Source: Heyndrickxia shackletonii
GTDB taxonomy: Bacteria > Bacillota > Bacilli > Bacillales > Bacillaceae_C
Length of the DNA: 64,000 bases
Direction of reading: 5' to 3'
Assembly (NCBI RefSeq): GCF_001420715.1
Contig: NZ_LJJC01000004.1
Span: forward strand, 1,611,678 to 1,675,677
Numbering within the stretch: the first letter of the stretch is position 1; each line of letters starts with the position of its first letter. Of the stretch, positions 37,931 to 47,089 are shown one piece after another. The translations under genes and the position numbers were made by a program. The notes below the pieces were generated by a model. That model worked only from the letters and a program-made list of their open reading frames with translations. It searched no databases and was not told the origin of the DNA.

Positions 37931-38920
37931 ATGGACAAGCAACCTGCTAATCAAATAAAAATTAAAATTAATGGTGATGAACGTCCATTTAAAGAGGAGG
38001 TTGCTATACATAAATGGAACGCAAATGAGATGGAGTCGGCAGCAGCCACTGAAAAGACTGCTGAGGAAGATCAATTTGATTGGGTACTGCCTGAGGTAGA
38101 GGATAAACCTATTCCGGAGTTCAAAAAAATTTACTATGAACCCTCAATAGAGAAGGCAAAACCAAATAAAATATTCAAGAAAAACTCCGGTTCCCATTTA
38201 CTGACGATCTTCATTTCTGCGGCAACGGCGATTTCAATTGGAATATTATTTGGCTTTATTATGCTTAAGGTGATTGCATACCAGACGGAGGGTGTTTCGC
38301 AAAAATCTATCGGAAATAAACAAAATGCTCTTCCTGCTGGAGCATCTGTCGGGCAAAATAGTTCGGTTGTACTTCCTGCCATAACAACCTCTATCATCCA
38401 AGGCGGGGTTTTTGATGATGCAACTGCACCTGCAAACGACATTAAGGGAAAAGGCCTACCTGCTGTCATCATAACACTTGAAAATAAGCAATATATTTTG
38501 ATGGGAGTTTCCAATAATTTAGCTGAAGCGAAACAGTTAGCGGAAGAGCAAAAAAAACAGGATGTAGAAGTGTATGCTAAACAATTAACCTTCCAAGAAA
38601 AAAAAATCGGGGTATCCACCCAGGATGAAAAAACGTTTGCTGAACATACGGGTGAACTTTTTCGCCTTTTGACCAGTGTATCTTCCAATGCCTATTTAAC
38701 AGGAAAACTAGAAGCTGATAGTTTATCAAACATTGAGAAGCAATATAAGCAAGTAGAAGGATTAAAAAATTGGAAAGATACAAATTTGAAAAAATTATAT
38801 AGTTCACAAAAAGAATGCTATCAACATCTTTTGAATTTCCAAAAAAATGCGGATCAACATGAAATTATAAGTGCGGAACAAGCTTTATTATCGTATTTAA
38901 AGCAATATAACGAACTTTAA
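37931..38920 (+). CDS. spoIIB: SpoIIB, SPOR-domain protein of septal engulfment
   Basis: A 329-residue bitopic membrane protein with a cytoplasmic N-terminal tail (~1-90), one membrane segment (~95-117), a linker, and a SPOR domain (~175-235; PAVIITLENKQYILMGVSNNLAEAKQLAEEQ). In B. subtilis SpoIIB helps start engulfment and septal peptidoglycan thinning, and lies between comC and maf as here. The ATG has GGGAGGG upstream. The sequence is otherwise weakly conserved, so the name rests on SPOR architecture plus synteny. Confidence 0.85.
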   Translation: MDKQPANQIKIKINGDERPFKEEVAIHKWNANEMESAAATEKTAEEDQFDWVLPEVEDKPIPEFKKIYYEPSIEKAKPNKIFKKNSGSHLLTIFISAATAISIGILFGFIMLKVIAYQTEGVSQKSIGNKQNALPAGASVGQNSSVVLPAITTSIIQGGVFDDATAPANDIKGKGLPAVIITLENKQYILMGVSNNLAEAKQLAEEQKKQDVEVYAKQLTFQEKKIGVSTQDEKTFAEHTGELFRLLTSVSSNAYLTGKLEADSLSNIEKQYKQVEGLKNWKDTNLKKLYSSQKECYQHLLNFQKNADQHEIISAEQALLSYLKQYNEL

Positions 38921-38927
38921 ACACCAC

Positions 38928-38959
38928 GAGGGTAGAAATATTCTATCCTCTAATTTTTA
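38928..38959 (+). terminator. Intrinsic terminator of spoIIB
   Basis: GAGGGTAGAA (38928-38937) pairs with TTCTATCCTC (38941-38950), one G-U pair, then TAATTTTT. Confidence 0.75.
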
Positions 38960-39046
38960 TGGGCAAACTCCCATTGTGGACATGTTGTTTTTTTGATAGG
39001 ATAAAAATGGATGTATCTCCAAAATGAAATAGAAGGGAAAAATGTC

Positions 39047-39610
39047 ATGCCGAAACTTATTTTAGCCTCGCATTCACCTCGTAGAAAGGAACTTCTCCAA
39101 AAACTGCAAATCCCTTTTGATTCGATCTCTAGTAATGTGGACGAACAACTTGCCGATAACCTATCTCCAGAAGATGCAGTAATTGAGCTAGCAACAAGAA
39201 AGGCTAGTATCATTGCTGAGCAATATAAGGAAGCGATAGTAATTGGAGCGGATACAATTGTCGTGCATAACGGAACTATTTTAGGAAAACCGAAAGACAG
39301 GACGATGGCTAAGGAAACGCTCGAAAGTTTATCCGGAAACGAACATTCAGTTTTTACAGGTGTAACAGTTATCTATCAAGGAAAACATCAATCTTTTTAT
39401 GAAAAAACAGATGTAACGTTTTGGGAGTTAACTTCTAAGGAAATCGAGCAGTATTTAGATAGCGATGAACCATACGACAAAGCTGGGGCATATGGAATTC
39501 AAGGTCTGGGATCCCTTTTTGTTAAAATGATAAACGGAGATTATTATAATGTTGTTGGATTACCTATTTCAAGATTGAATCGTTTTTTAAAAGAAAAGAA
39601 ATTAATTTGA
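39047..39610 (+). CDS. maf: Maf, nucleoside triphosphate pyrophosphatase
   Basis: A 187-residue house-cleaning enzyme that hydrolyses modified or non-canonical NTPs. In B. subtilis excess Maf blocks septum formation. It has the N-terminal ILASHSPRRKELL motif, the metal-binding region GADTIV, and the C-terminal PYDKAGAYGIQG motif. The ATG at 39047 has AGAAGGG upstream. The frame from 39011 has no ribosome site. It is followed by radC, the standard order. Confidence 0.95.
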   Translation: MPKLILASHSPRRKELLQKLQIPFDSISSNVDEQLADNLSPEDAVIELATRKASIIAEQYKEAIVIGADTIVVHNGTILGKPKDRTMAKETLESLSGNEHSVFTGVTVIYQGKHQSFYEKTDVTFWELTSKEIEQYLDSDEPYDKAGAYGIQGLGSLFVKMINGDYYNVVGLPISRLNRFLKEKKLI

Positions 39611-39655
39611 AACTTAACTGTAATAACGTTCGTCTAAAAGGAGGTAAATATTCGT

Positions 39656-40339
39656 TTGGAAAAAATAATGATACGGGATTTTCCACAAGATGAGAGGCCA
39701 CGAGAGCGACTAATACAGAACGGTGCCAGCAGTTTATCCAATCAAGAATTACTTGCTATTTTGCTTCGAACTGGTACAAAGCAAGAATCCGTTATCCAAA
39801 TGGCAAATCGTTTGTTAAAGAAATTCGAAGGCTTGCATCTGCTTAAAGATGCATCTCTTGAGGAAATCATGAACATTAGAGGCATTGGACTGGCAAAGGC
39901 AGTTCAGATTCTGGCTGCATTAGAGTTAGGAAGACGCATTGCTAACCTGTCATATGAGGATCGGTATGTCATAAGGAGCCCTGAAGATGGGGCGAATTTT
40001 GTGATGAATGATATGAGATTTTTATCCCAGGAGCATTTCGTTTGCCTATATTTAAACACCAAGAATCAAGTCCTCCATCGTCAAACCGTTTTTATCGGGA
40101 GTTTAAATGCCTCCATCGTACATCCCCGCGAAGTATTCAAAGAAGCATTTCGGCGATCGGCCGCATCCATTATTTGTATCCATAACCATCCATCTGGTGA
40201 CCCAGCTCCTTCGAGAGAAGATATAGAGGTTACCAAAAGACTTGTAGAATGCGGAAAAATCATTGGAATTGAAATTTTAGATCATCTAATTATTGGTGAT
40301 AAAAAATATGTGAGTTTAAAAGAAAAAGGGTATTTGTAA
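39656..40339 (+). CDS. radC: RadC/YsxA, JAMM-fold protein
   Basis: A 227-residue protein with an N-terminal helix-hairpin-helix region (~15-95) and a C-terminal JAB/MPN metalloprotein domain. The JAMM metal motif is visible as HNHPSGDPAPSREDIE, with an upstream conserved FKEAFRRSAASIICIHN. Despite the name, a direct repair role is unproven. The start is TTG at 39656 with AAAGGAGGT at 39638-39646. ATG at 39668 is possible. Confidence 0.93.
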   Translation: MEKIMIRDFPQDERPRERLIQNGASSLSNQELLAILLRTGTKQESVIQMANRLLKKFEGLHLLKDASLEEIMNIRGIGLAKAVQILAALELGRRIANLSYEDRYVIRSPEDGANFVMNDMRFLSQEHFVCLYLNTKNQVLHRQTVFIGSLNASIVHPREVFKEAFRRSAASIICIHNHPSGDPAPSREDIEVTKRLVECGKIIGIEILDHLIIGDKKYVSLKEKGYL

Positions 40340-40687
40340 AGGTTTTTTTCTATGTAATGGTTGCTTATTTAAATACTAAACTAATTTATAGAATAAACAA
40401 AAAATCAGATATTTTAACTTAGAAAAAACTTCCTGAAAAGATTTTGTTTATTAATAGAATGATAAGCAACAAATTTATACGAAAACAGCATTGGAGTACT
40501 ATGAATTTTTTTGTCGATACGCTATAATATTGTTTATGGTTTTTGACGAAACCTCCTAATTGCAAAATATTTTTGGGCAAAATACACAAGCTAAAAGAGG
40601 AGATTTATACCTTTTAAATACACATAAATGAAATGACTTTGATTTTTCCTAATGAAGTATTTTTAGTTTAGAAAGGGAGATACATCC
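40340..40687 (+). promoter_or_regulatory. Long mreB leader with promoter-like elements
   Basis: This 348-base gap has no gene. It contains TATAAT at 40523-40528 with a poor -35, and a long inverted repeat (separate entry). Several ATs allow other promoters but none is strong. Confidence 0.45.
40360..40470. repeat. Long imperfect inverted repeat upstream of mreB
   Basis: Outer arms GTTGCTTAT (40360-40368) and ATAAGCAAC (40462-40470) are perfect complements. Inner arms AATAAACAAAA (40392-40402) and TTTTGTTTATT (40442-40452) are also perfect. It may be a MITE relic or a structured RNA element. Confidence 0.6.
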
Positions 40688-41701
40688 ATGTTTGGTAGTA
40701 GAGATCTTGGAATTGATCTGGGAACAGCTAATACATTAGTGTTTATTAAAGGGAAAGGAATAGTAGTCCGAGAACCATCTGTTGTTGCGATTGAAACGGA
40801 TACAAAGCAAATTAGAGCTGTAGGTAATGATGCAAAAAATATGATAGGCCGTACTCCAGGGAATATAGTTGCATTAAGACCTATGAAAGACGGAGTTATT
40901 GCCGATTATGAAACTACAGCGACAATGATGAAATATTATATTAGACAAGCTTCAAAAAAAGGAGCATTTGCACGCAAACCTTATGTCATGATATGTGTGC
41001 CTTCTGGAATTACGGCTGTAGAAGAGCGTGCGGTTATTGATGCTACACGTCAAGCAGGTGCTCGGGATGCCTATACAATCGAAGAGCCATTTGCAGCGGC
41101 GATTGGGGCGAATTTGCCAGTTTGGGAACCTACAGGAAGCATGGTAGTCGATATAGGTGGAGGAACTACTGAAGTGGCGATTATCTCACTAGGGGGGATT
41201 GTTACCAGTCAATCCATTCGCATTGCGGGAGATGAAATGGACGACTCCATTATCAGTTATATAAGAAAAACATATAATCTTCTAATTGGAGACCGCACTG
41301 CAGAAACGATAAAGATGGAAATCGGATCAGCTGGTGATCCAATTGGAATAGAGCCTATGGAAATTCGCGGACGCGATTTGCTTACAGGTCTACCGAAAAC
41401 GATTGAAATTACTGCCGAAGAAATCGCGCAAGCCCTGCATGATACTGTATTTGCAATCGTTGATGCAGTGAAGAGCACTTTGGAACAAACACCGCCTGAA
41501 CTCGCCGCAGATATTATGGATCGTGGGATTGTATTAACTGGCGGAGGTGCCATGCTTCGAAATCTAGATAAAGTGATTAGTAAAGAAACAAGTATGCCTG
41601 TAATAATCGCTGAGAATCCCCTTGATTGCGTTGCAATCGGTACCGGAAATGCTTTAGAACATATTCATTTATTTAAAAACAAAGCAAAGGATTCAAGATA
41701 A
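40688..41701 (+). CDS. mreB: MreB, actin-like cell-shape protein
   Basis: A 337-residue bacterial actin that forms membrane-bound filaments directing lateral wall synthesis. The phosphate-1 motif [11 protein letters not shown], the connect motif and the phosphate-2 motif [14 protein letters not shown] are present, as is the adenosine motif [13 protein letters not shown]. The length is normal. The ATG follows AAAGGGAG. It is separated from mreC by a terminator, a new promoter and a repeat. Confidence 0.97.
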   Translation: MFGSRDLGIDLGTANTLVFIKGKGIVVREPSVVAIETDTKQIRAVGNDAKNMIGRTPGNIVALRPMKDGVIADYETTATMMKYYIRQASKKGAFARKPYVMICVPSGITAVEERAVIDATRQAGARDAYTIEEPFAAAIGANLPVWEPTGSMVVDIGGGTTEVAIISLGGIVTSQSIRIAGDEMDDSIISYIRKTYNLLIGDRTAETIKMEIGSAGDPIGIEPMEIRGRDLLTGLPKTIEITAEEIAQALHDTVFAIVDAVKSTLEQTPPELAADIMDRGIVLTGGGAMLRNLDKVISKETSMPVIIAENPLDCVAIGTGNALEHIHLFKNKAKDSR

Positions 41702-41729
41702 GTAGAAAAGTGAAGGCGTCTTACTAGAA

Positions 41730-41771
41730 AACGGCCGATATGACGTAAAAGTCTACCGGCCAATTTTTTCT
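41730..41771 (+). terminator. Probable terminator of mreB
   Basis: GGCCG and CGGCC pair, with inner GAC/GTC pairing around GTAAAA, followed by AATTTTTTC. Confidence 0.7.
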
Positions 41772-41796
41772 TTCACATCTTTAACAAAAAAATCTA

Positions 41797-41805
41797 TGTT
41801 ATAAT
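41797..41805 (+). promoter_or_regulatory. Extended -10 promoter for mreCD
   Basis: TGTTATAAT at 41797-41805 is a perfect extended -10, ahead of a MITE-like repeat and mreC. No good -35 at the right spacing. Confidence 0.55.
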
Positions 41806-41858
41806 GAACTTGTGAAAAATGTCGTATGGTAATTTTTGTACGATCTGGATTACTATTA

Positions 41859-42023
41859 AGGCTGTTTTCACATGGATTGTTGCTTTTCGTCATTTGTTAT
41901 AAATTCTATGTATGGCTTGGTTTCGGGGCATCTTTTTCTTATAAGGTTTATTTAGTTTTAACCCAAATAAGGTTGTTACCTAGAGTTTTCGTTACAAAAG
42001 CAACAAAGTTTAAGAAAAGAGCC
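41859..42023. repeat. MITE-like ~165-bp element, copy B
   Basis: Starts AGGCTGTTTTCACATGG...TTGTTGCTTTTCG and ends AAAAGCAACAAAG...AAGAAAAGAGCC. The ends are inverted repeats of about 28 bases (GGCT, TTTTC and TTGTTGCTTTT matching). ATTA occurs on both flanks and may be a target duplication. It ends 24 bases before the mreC start. Confidence 0.78.
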
Positions 42024-42046
42024 ATTATTAATGAGGTGTACACAGC

Positions 42047-42925
42047 ATGCCACAATTTTTTTTGAATAAACGACTGATTATCTTGCTCATCAGCATCATC
42101 TTACTAGTGGCATTGATAGGATATTCTCTTCGTGAACGAGGTCATCTTTCGAAGCCAGAGCAATTTTTAAAAGATGTCGTCGGTTTTGGACAAACAATCA
42201 TTGCCGTTCCTGCAAATAGTGTGAAAGATTTCTTTGGAAGTATTAGTGATATTCAAAATACATATACCGAGAATAAGAAGTTGAAATCACGATTAGATCA
42301 ATTATCCCAGCTTAGTTCCGAAGTAAGTATTTTAAAAGATGATAATGATAAATTAAGAAAAATATTAGGCAAAAAAGATGATTTAAGTGCCTACACTACA
42401 ACACAAGCCACTGTTATTGCCCGAAATCCTGATCAATGGTATGAGCATATTATTATTAATAAAGGAAAGACGAGCGGTATTAAGGAGAACATGGCCGTTA
42501 TTACTTCAGAAGGATTTATTGGCAAGGTTAAGAGTGTATCAGCATTATATTCGACGGTTGAATTACTTAGTGCGGTAAATCCAAAAAACAGAATCTCAGC
42601 GGAATTATTGGGCGATAATGATAAAGCCATTTATGGAACGATTGAAGGATATGATCAAACAGAAAGAGTCTTACTTTTAAAAGGTATTCCTTATGATCTT
42701 AAGATTAAAAAAGGTACAAGTGTTTATACATCTGGACTTGCAGATATTTTTCCAAAAGGGCTTCCGATCGGTACTGTCGAAAAACTTGTACCAGATGAAA
42801 ATGGCCTAACGCAAACCGCTTATGTTAAACCGGCAGCAGATTTCTATGATATTGAACATGTTATGGTTGTAAAGAGCTCTGTAGATAAAGCTGGACTGAC
42901 AGATCTTAATGGGGGGGGACAATAA
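42047..42925 (+). CDS. mreC: MreC, rod-shape determining protein
   Basis: A 292-residue protein with one N-terminal membrane segment (~8-26), a coiled coil (~65-105), and the two beta-barrel MreC domain (~120-275; VIARNPDQWYEHIIINKGKTSGIKENMAV). It links MreB filaments to the wall-synthesis enzymes outside the membrane. The ATG has GAGGTG upstream, just after the repeat. Its stop overlaps the mreD start. Confidence 0.95.
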   Translation: MPQFFLNKRLIILLISIILLVALIGYSLRERGHLSKPEQFLKDVVGFGQTIIAVPANSVKDFFGSISDIQNTYTENKKLKSRLDQLSQLSSEVSILKDDNDKLRKILGKKDDLSAYTTTQATVIARNPDQWYEHIIINKGKTSGIKENMAVITSEGFIGKVKSVSALYSTVELLSAVNPKNRISAELLGDNDKAIYGTIEGYDQTERVLLLKGIPYDLKIKKGTSVYTSGLADIFPKGLPIGTVEKLVPDENGLTQTAYVKPAADFYDIEHVMVVKSSVDKAGLTDLNGGGQ

Positions 42926-43443
42926 TGAAACGTATTGTTCTTCCTCTTATTTTAAGTATTTGTTTTATTTTGGAAAGCTTGTATGTTGAATTTTTTCCAA
43001 GCGGGATTTTTGGGATAAATAAAATATTTGTTCCTCATTTTCTCCTGATTGTCCTTATTGTAATGGGAATATATTACGTCCGTAATCGCACTATTCTTTA
43101 TGCTTTTATTTTCGGGTTATTGTTTGATGCATTTTATACTGGAATTTTAGGCGTTTATTTATTTGTCTTTCCTTTGATTGTCTATATTACTTCATCCTTA
43201 ATGAAAGTTTTGCAGGCAAACCTATTCGTTGCTGCTATCGTTATGCTAGTGGATGTAGCGATTGCTGAATTTATTGTATATGGGCTCAATATTTTAATTT
43301 TAAAAACAACGATGTCAGCGATAGATTTTATTAATGTGAGATTGATACCAACATTAATCCTAAATTTAGTTTTTTATATCATTATTTTTTATCCACTGCG
43401 GAAATGTCTTGTACGTTTAAAGAAGGAAGTATTAGATGAATAA
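42925..43443 (+). CDS. mreD: MreD, rod-shape membrane protein
   Basis: A 172-residue protein with about five membrane segments, partner of MreC in the elongasome. The family has little conserved sequence, so the call rests on length, hydrophobicity and the mreC-mreD overlap. The downstream gap to minC contains a small GGCGGAAGCGC remnant of the dispersed repeat and no gene. Confidence 0.92.
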   Translation: MKRIVLPLILSICFILESLYVEFFPSGIFGINKIFVPHFLLIVLIVMGIYYVRNRTILYAFIFGLLFDAFYTGILGVYLFVFPLIVYITSSLMKVLQANLFVAAIVMLVDVAIAEFIVYGLNILILKTTMSAIDFINVRLIPTLILNLVFYIIIFYPLRKCLVRLKKEVLDE

Positions 43444-43634
43444 AAAAGGCGGAAGCGCAGATATTTTCTTGTGCTAAACAATACCAAACCCGTCAAGTAA
43501 TATATGTGATACACAACTTATAAATTCATATATCATAAAAAATACTCATTAAATAAATCACAAGTATTTATGCCAAAAGAGGAATTTCGTTACTATTTGT
43601 CGAATTTATAAGCCACTGAGGTGAGCATTTTGCG

Positions 43635-44315
43635 ATGAAGAAGACACATAATGTAATGATTAAAGGAACAAAGGATGGTTTAACACTGCACTTAAACGAT
43701 CAATGTTCCTATTTGGACTTAAAGGAAGAATTAGAAGACAAGCTTTCCATTCATCATACTGAAGAAGAGGAAAGTCCGTTGATTTCTGTTAGAATACAGT
43801 TAGGGAATCGCTATTTAACGGATGAACAAGAAGAGGAACTAAAGGAACTAGTTAGAAATAAACGGAACTTAGTAGTTGGAGATATTACCAGTAATGTAAT
43901 CTCGAAAGCTGAGGCCCAAAAAATACATGATGACAATGATATTGTTTCTATTACATCCATCGTTAGATCCGGACAAATCCTGCAGGTTCCAGGGGATTTA
44001 TTGCTTGTAGGCGATGTAAACCCTGGTGGGACTGTATTAGCGGGCGGTAATATTTTTATTATGGGTGCTCTGAAAGGGATTGCCCATGCCGGTGTTAACG
44101 GTATGAAAGAAGCTGTCATCGCAGCAAGTGTTATGATGCCAACACAGCTAAGGATTGCTGATTGCTTGAACAGAGCCCCTGACCATTATGATAATGAGGA
44201 CCAGCATGAAATGGAGTGCGCTTACATAGACGAGACAAATCATATTGTCATTGACCGACTGCAGGTATTAAAGCATCTAAGACCAAATATTAATAGATTA
44301 AAAGGGGGATACTAA
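43635..44315 (+). CDS. minC: MinC, septum-site inhibitor of FtsZ
   Basis: A 226-residue protein with an N-terminal FtsZ-interacting domain (~1-100) and a C-terminal right-handed beta-helix domain (~115-220; VPGDLLLVGDVNPGGTVLAGGNIFIMGALKG) that binds MinD. It stops division near the poles and over nucleoids. The ATG follows GAGGTGA with 10-base spacing. minD starts two bases after its stop. Confidence 0.96.
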   Translation: MKKTHNVMIKGTKDGLTLHLNDQCSYLDLKEELEDKLSIHHTEEEESPLISVRIQLGNRYLTDEQEEELKELVRNKRNLVVGDITSNVISKAEAQKIHDDNDIVSITSIVRSGQILQVPGDLLLVGDVNPGGTVLAGGNIFIMGALKGIAHAGVNGMKEAVIAASVMMPTQLRIADCLNRAPDHYDNEDQHEMECAYIDETNHIVIDRLQVLKHLRPNINRLKGGY

Positions 44316-44317
44316 TC

Positions 44318-45121
44318 ATGGGTGAGGCGATTGTCATAACCTCTGGAAAAGGAGGAGTTGGAAAAACGACCACATCAGCGAATCTAGGTACAGCTCTTGC
44401 ATTGCAAGGGAAGAAAGTTTGTCTTATAGATACTGATATTGGACTTAGAAACTTGGACGTTGTATTAGGTCTTGAAAATCGTATCATATATGATTTAGTA
44501 GACGTAGTAGAAGGAAGATGTAAGATCCATCAAGCATTAGTAAAAGATAAACGCTTTGATGATAAACTATTTCTTCTCCCTGCTGCACAAACGAGTGATA
44601 AATCAGCGGTAAATCCGGAACAAATGAAGCAACTGGTTAGTGAACTGAAACAGGAGTATGATTATATCATTATCGATTGTCCTGCTGGAATTGAGCAAGG
44701 ATACAAAAACGCGGTTGCTGGGGCGGAGAAAGCTATTGTTGTTACAACCCCGGAAGTTTCAGCAGTTCGCGATGCTGATAGAATTATTGGATTACTAGAA
44801 AAAGAGGAGCATATAGATCCTCCTAAATTAGTCATTAATCGAATTCGGAACCATATGATGTCAAATGGCGATATGTTGGATATTGATGAAATAACCACAC
44901 ATTTATCAATTGATTTAATTGGAATTGTGATGGATGACGATGAGGTAATCCGTTCGTCTAATCAAGGTGAACCAATTGCATTAAATCCGAATAGCAAGGC
45001 CTCCATTGCCTATCGGAATATTGCCAGAAGGATCTTAGGAGAATCGGTTCCGCTTCAACCAATTGGAGATAGCAAAACAGGTGTATTTTCTAAAATCAAA
45101 AAGCTTTTCGGAGTTAAATAA
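44318..45121 (+). CDS. minD: MinD, septum-site ATPase
   Basis: A 267-residue deviant-Walker A ATPase (GKGGVGKTTT) of the ParA/MinD family. The membrane-targeting amphipathic helix is visible at the C-terminus (FSKIKKLFGVK). It recruits MinC to the membrane. The ribosome site GGGGG is within the minC end. A terminator follows. Confidence 0.97.
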   Translation: MGEAIVITSGKGGVGKTTTSANLGTALALQGKKVCLIDTDIGLRNLDVVLGLENRIIYDLVDVVEGRCKIHQALVKDKRFDDKLFLLPAAQTSDKSAVNPEQMKQLVSELKQEYDYIIIDCPAGIEQGYKNAVAGAEKAIVVTTPEVSAVRDADRIIGLLEKEEHIDPPKLVINRIRNHMMSNGDMLDIDEITTHLSIDLIGIVMDDDEVIRSSNQGEPIALNPNSKASIAYRNIARRILGESVPLQPIGDSKTGVFSKIKKLFGVK

Positions 45122-45126
45122 TTTAA

Positions 45127-45161
45127 AAAGAAATTGACTTATTGTCAGTTTCTTTTTTTTT
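45127..45161 (+). terminator. Intrinsic terminator of minCD
   Basis: AAAGAAATTGAC (45127-45138) pairs with GTCAGTTTCTTT (45144-45155), with one wobble pair, followed by T residues. Confidence 0.85.
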
Positions 45162-45183
45162 GTCTAGTTAAAAAAATGTTTAC

Positions 45184-45301
45184 TTCTAGCGTAATCAGCA
45201 GATTTCTATGTCACCTCCTGAGGGGAAAATCATGAACACTGTGTTGCTTTTATCTCTAGACTGCGTCTACGAAATCATACGCCGTTGAGCATGGCACTTC
45301 C
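45184..45301 (+). repeat. Dispersed intergenic repeat, long copy L2 (degenerate)
   Basis: From TTCTAGCGTAA to TACGCCGTTGAGCATGGCACTTCC. It shares ACACTGTGTT, TTTTATCTC and CTACGAAATC blocks with copy L1, in the same order. Confidence 0.6.
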
Positions 45302-45376
45302 TCTCTTGTTTTTGTCATATGAAAGTTGGACAACTCATACATTAGTACAAAATGAAAAAAGGAATAAGGTGATCGG

Positions 45377-46147
45377 ATGGGAAATCGTGCGGATGATATT
45401 AGGAAACAAATCGAGAGACGCAAAAAGGAAAAGCCAAAATCAGTAAAAAAACAAACAGGTCCATTGTCCTTGAACCAAAATGAATGGGATGATCATGGGG
45501 AAATGATGATATACGAAACGGATCCCCCTACGCAGAAAATTCATCCGCTCTGGAATAAAGAAACATTTTTATTTAAAATTCTTGCATCTGCCCTATTGGT
45601 TTTAGCGGTTGCGATTATGTTTAAATCACATGCACCTATTTTTCAGGATGCGAGAAATATTGTAAAACAGGTAATGGAAAAGGAATTTCAATTTGCCACT
45701 GTATCGAATTGGTATGAGAAAAAGTTTGGGAAGCCTTTAGCATTTCTGCCTATTCAAAATAACGAAAAACACAAAAACGTCTCCAAGCAGGCATACGACC
45801 TTGCCGTTTCTGGACGAGTATTGACTAATTTCTCCTCAGACGGCAGAGGGGTTATGATCGAAACGAAAAATAATGAAGCCGTCAAAGCGATGGATAGTGG
45901 AACCATTGTATTTGCCGGAAAAAAAGATGGCTTAGGAAATACGGTTATCGTTCAACACGCCGATAAAACATACACATGGTATGGTAATTTGAAAACAATA
46001 AACGTTCGTTCTTATGAACAAGTTGATACCGGAACAAAATTAGGGACAGTTTCAAGTATACAAGATGGTTCGAAGGGTGAGTTTTATTTTGCTATAAAAA
46101 AAGGTGACACATTTATTGATCCAATACAGGTGATAAAATTTGAATAA
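45377..46147 (+). CDS. spoIVFA: SpoIVFA, regulator of pro-sigma-K processing
   Basis: A 256-residue sporulation membrane protein with a cytoplasmic N-terminal region (~1-65), one membrane segment (~70-87), and a C-terminal LytM/M23-like domain (~140-250). The domain lacks the full HxH zinc set, so it is a non-peptidase scaffold. In B. subtilis SpoIVFA holds SpoIVFB and BofA in a complex in the outer forespore membrane. The ATG follows AAGGTGA. It overlaps spoIVFB. Confidence 0.93.
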   Translation: MGNRADDIRKQIERRKKEKPKSVKKQTGPLSLNQNEWDDHGEMMIYETDPPTQKIHPLWNKETFLFKILASALLVLAVAIMFKSHAPIFQDARNIVKQVMEKEFQFATVSNWYEKKFGKPLAFLPIQNNEKHKNVSKQAYDLAVSGRVLTNFSSDGRGVMIETKNNEAVKAMDSGTIVFAGKKDGLGNTVIVQHADKTYTWYGNLKTINVRSYEQVDTGTKLGTVSSIQDGSKGEFYFAIKKGDTFIDPIQVIKFE

Positions 46148-47006
46148 TGTGCTCGGATTCATTCAAAAAATTCATATTCATCCACTATTTTGGATTGTGA
46201 TGGGTGTAGCGGTAATAACAGCAAGATTCAACGAACTGTTAACACTCTTATTCATTATTTTCATCCATGAAATGGGTCATGGAATGGTGGCCTATTTTTT
46301 TTCATGGAGAATTAAAAAAATTTCTATCCTTCCTTTCGGGGGAGTAGCGGAAATGGATGAACACGGAAATCGGCCATTGAAAGAAGAATTTTTTGTCATT
46401 GCAGCTGGACCGTTGCAACATGTTTGGCTATCCATTGTATTTCTCATTTTATGGAGACAAGGAGTGATATCTGATCATTATTTCCACATGTTTATGGAAT
46501 TTAATTTGATGATTCTTCTATTTAATCTATTACCTATTTGGCCTTTAGATGGGGGAAAGCTAATGCACTTGGCTATTTCTAGATATATACCATATCTTCA
46601 TGCCTTTCGATTGAGCATCATAAGTTCCTTTGTATTTTTAATAATATTTCACTTTATTTCTCTTTTACTTTCTCCTTTTAATCTAAATATATGGGTAATT
46701 GCGATTTATCTCTATGTATCATTGTGGTTTGAATGGAAACAGTTGCGTTTTGTATTTATACGATTTCTTCTGGAAAGATACTACGGAAAGAAGAATGGAA
46801 TTAAGGGATTAAAACCTATTATTGTAGATAGTAATGCCTATTTGTATGAAGTGCTGGAACTATTTCAGCGCGGAAGTAAACATCCTTTAGTTGTTACGAA
46901 AGAGGGACAGGAACTTGGCAAATTAGATGAAAACGAGATTCTGCATGCTTATTTTGCGGAAAAGCAGGTTACCGCAAGGATTAAGGACATCATGTATATT
47001 TATTGA
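46140..47006 (+). CDS. spoIVFB: SpoIVFB, intramembrane metalloprotease for pro-sigma-K
   Basis: A 288-residue S2P-family protease. The zinc motif HEMGH (H43, E44, H47) and the third ligand in LLPIWPLDGGKL are intact, with about six membrane segments. The last ~65 residues form a CBS domain thought to sense ATP. It cleaves pro-sigma-K in the mother cell. The start is TTG at 46140, overlapping the last codons of spoIVFA, consistent with coupling. BofC, which acts upstream in the same checkpoint, is also in this window. Confidence 0.95.
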   Translation: MNNVLGFIQKIHIHPLFWIVMGVAVITARFNELLTLLFIIFIHEMGHGMVAYFFSWRIKKISILPFGGVAEMDEHGNRPLKEEFFVIAAGPLQHVWLSIVFLILWRQGVISDHYFHMFMEFNLMILLFNLLPIWPLDGGKLMHLAISRYIPYLHAFRLSIISSFVFLIIFHFISLLLSPFNLNIWVIAIYLYVSLWFEWKQLRFVFIRFLLERYYGKKNGIKGLKPIIVDSNAYLYEVLELFQRGSKHPLVVTKEGQELGKLDENEILHAYFAEKQVTARIKDIMYIY

Positions 47007-47029
47007 ATGGTCTTTAAATAGTGTATAAT
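47003..47029 (+). promoter_or_regulatory. Possible promoter of rng
   Basis: TTGAAT at 47003-47008 and TATAAT at 47024-47029 preceded by TG. The 15-base spacing is short, so the extended -10 would carry it. Confidence 0.45.
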
Positions 47030-47089
47030 GTTGAAGAAAACAGTTATATTGAATGGCAAAATTTACGTTTTCTTGGCAGGTGCAAGTAA

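Noticed and set aside
43444-43634. Possible further copy of the dispersed repeat between mreD and minC
   Set aside because: Only GGCGGAAGCGC remains, too short to call a copy.
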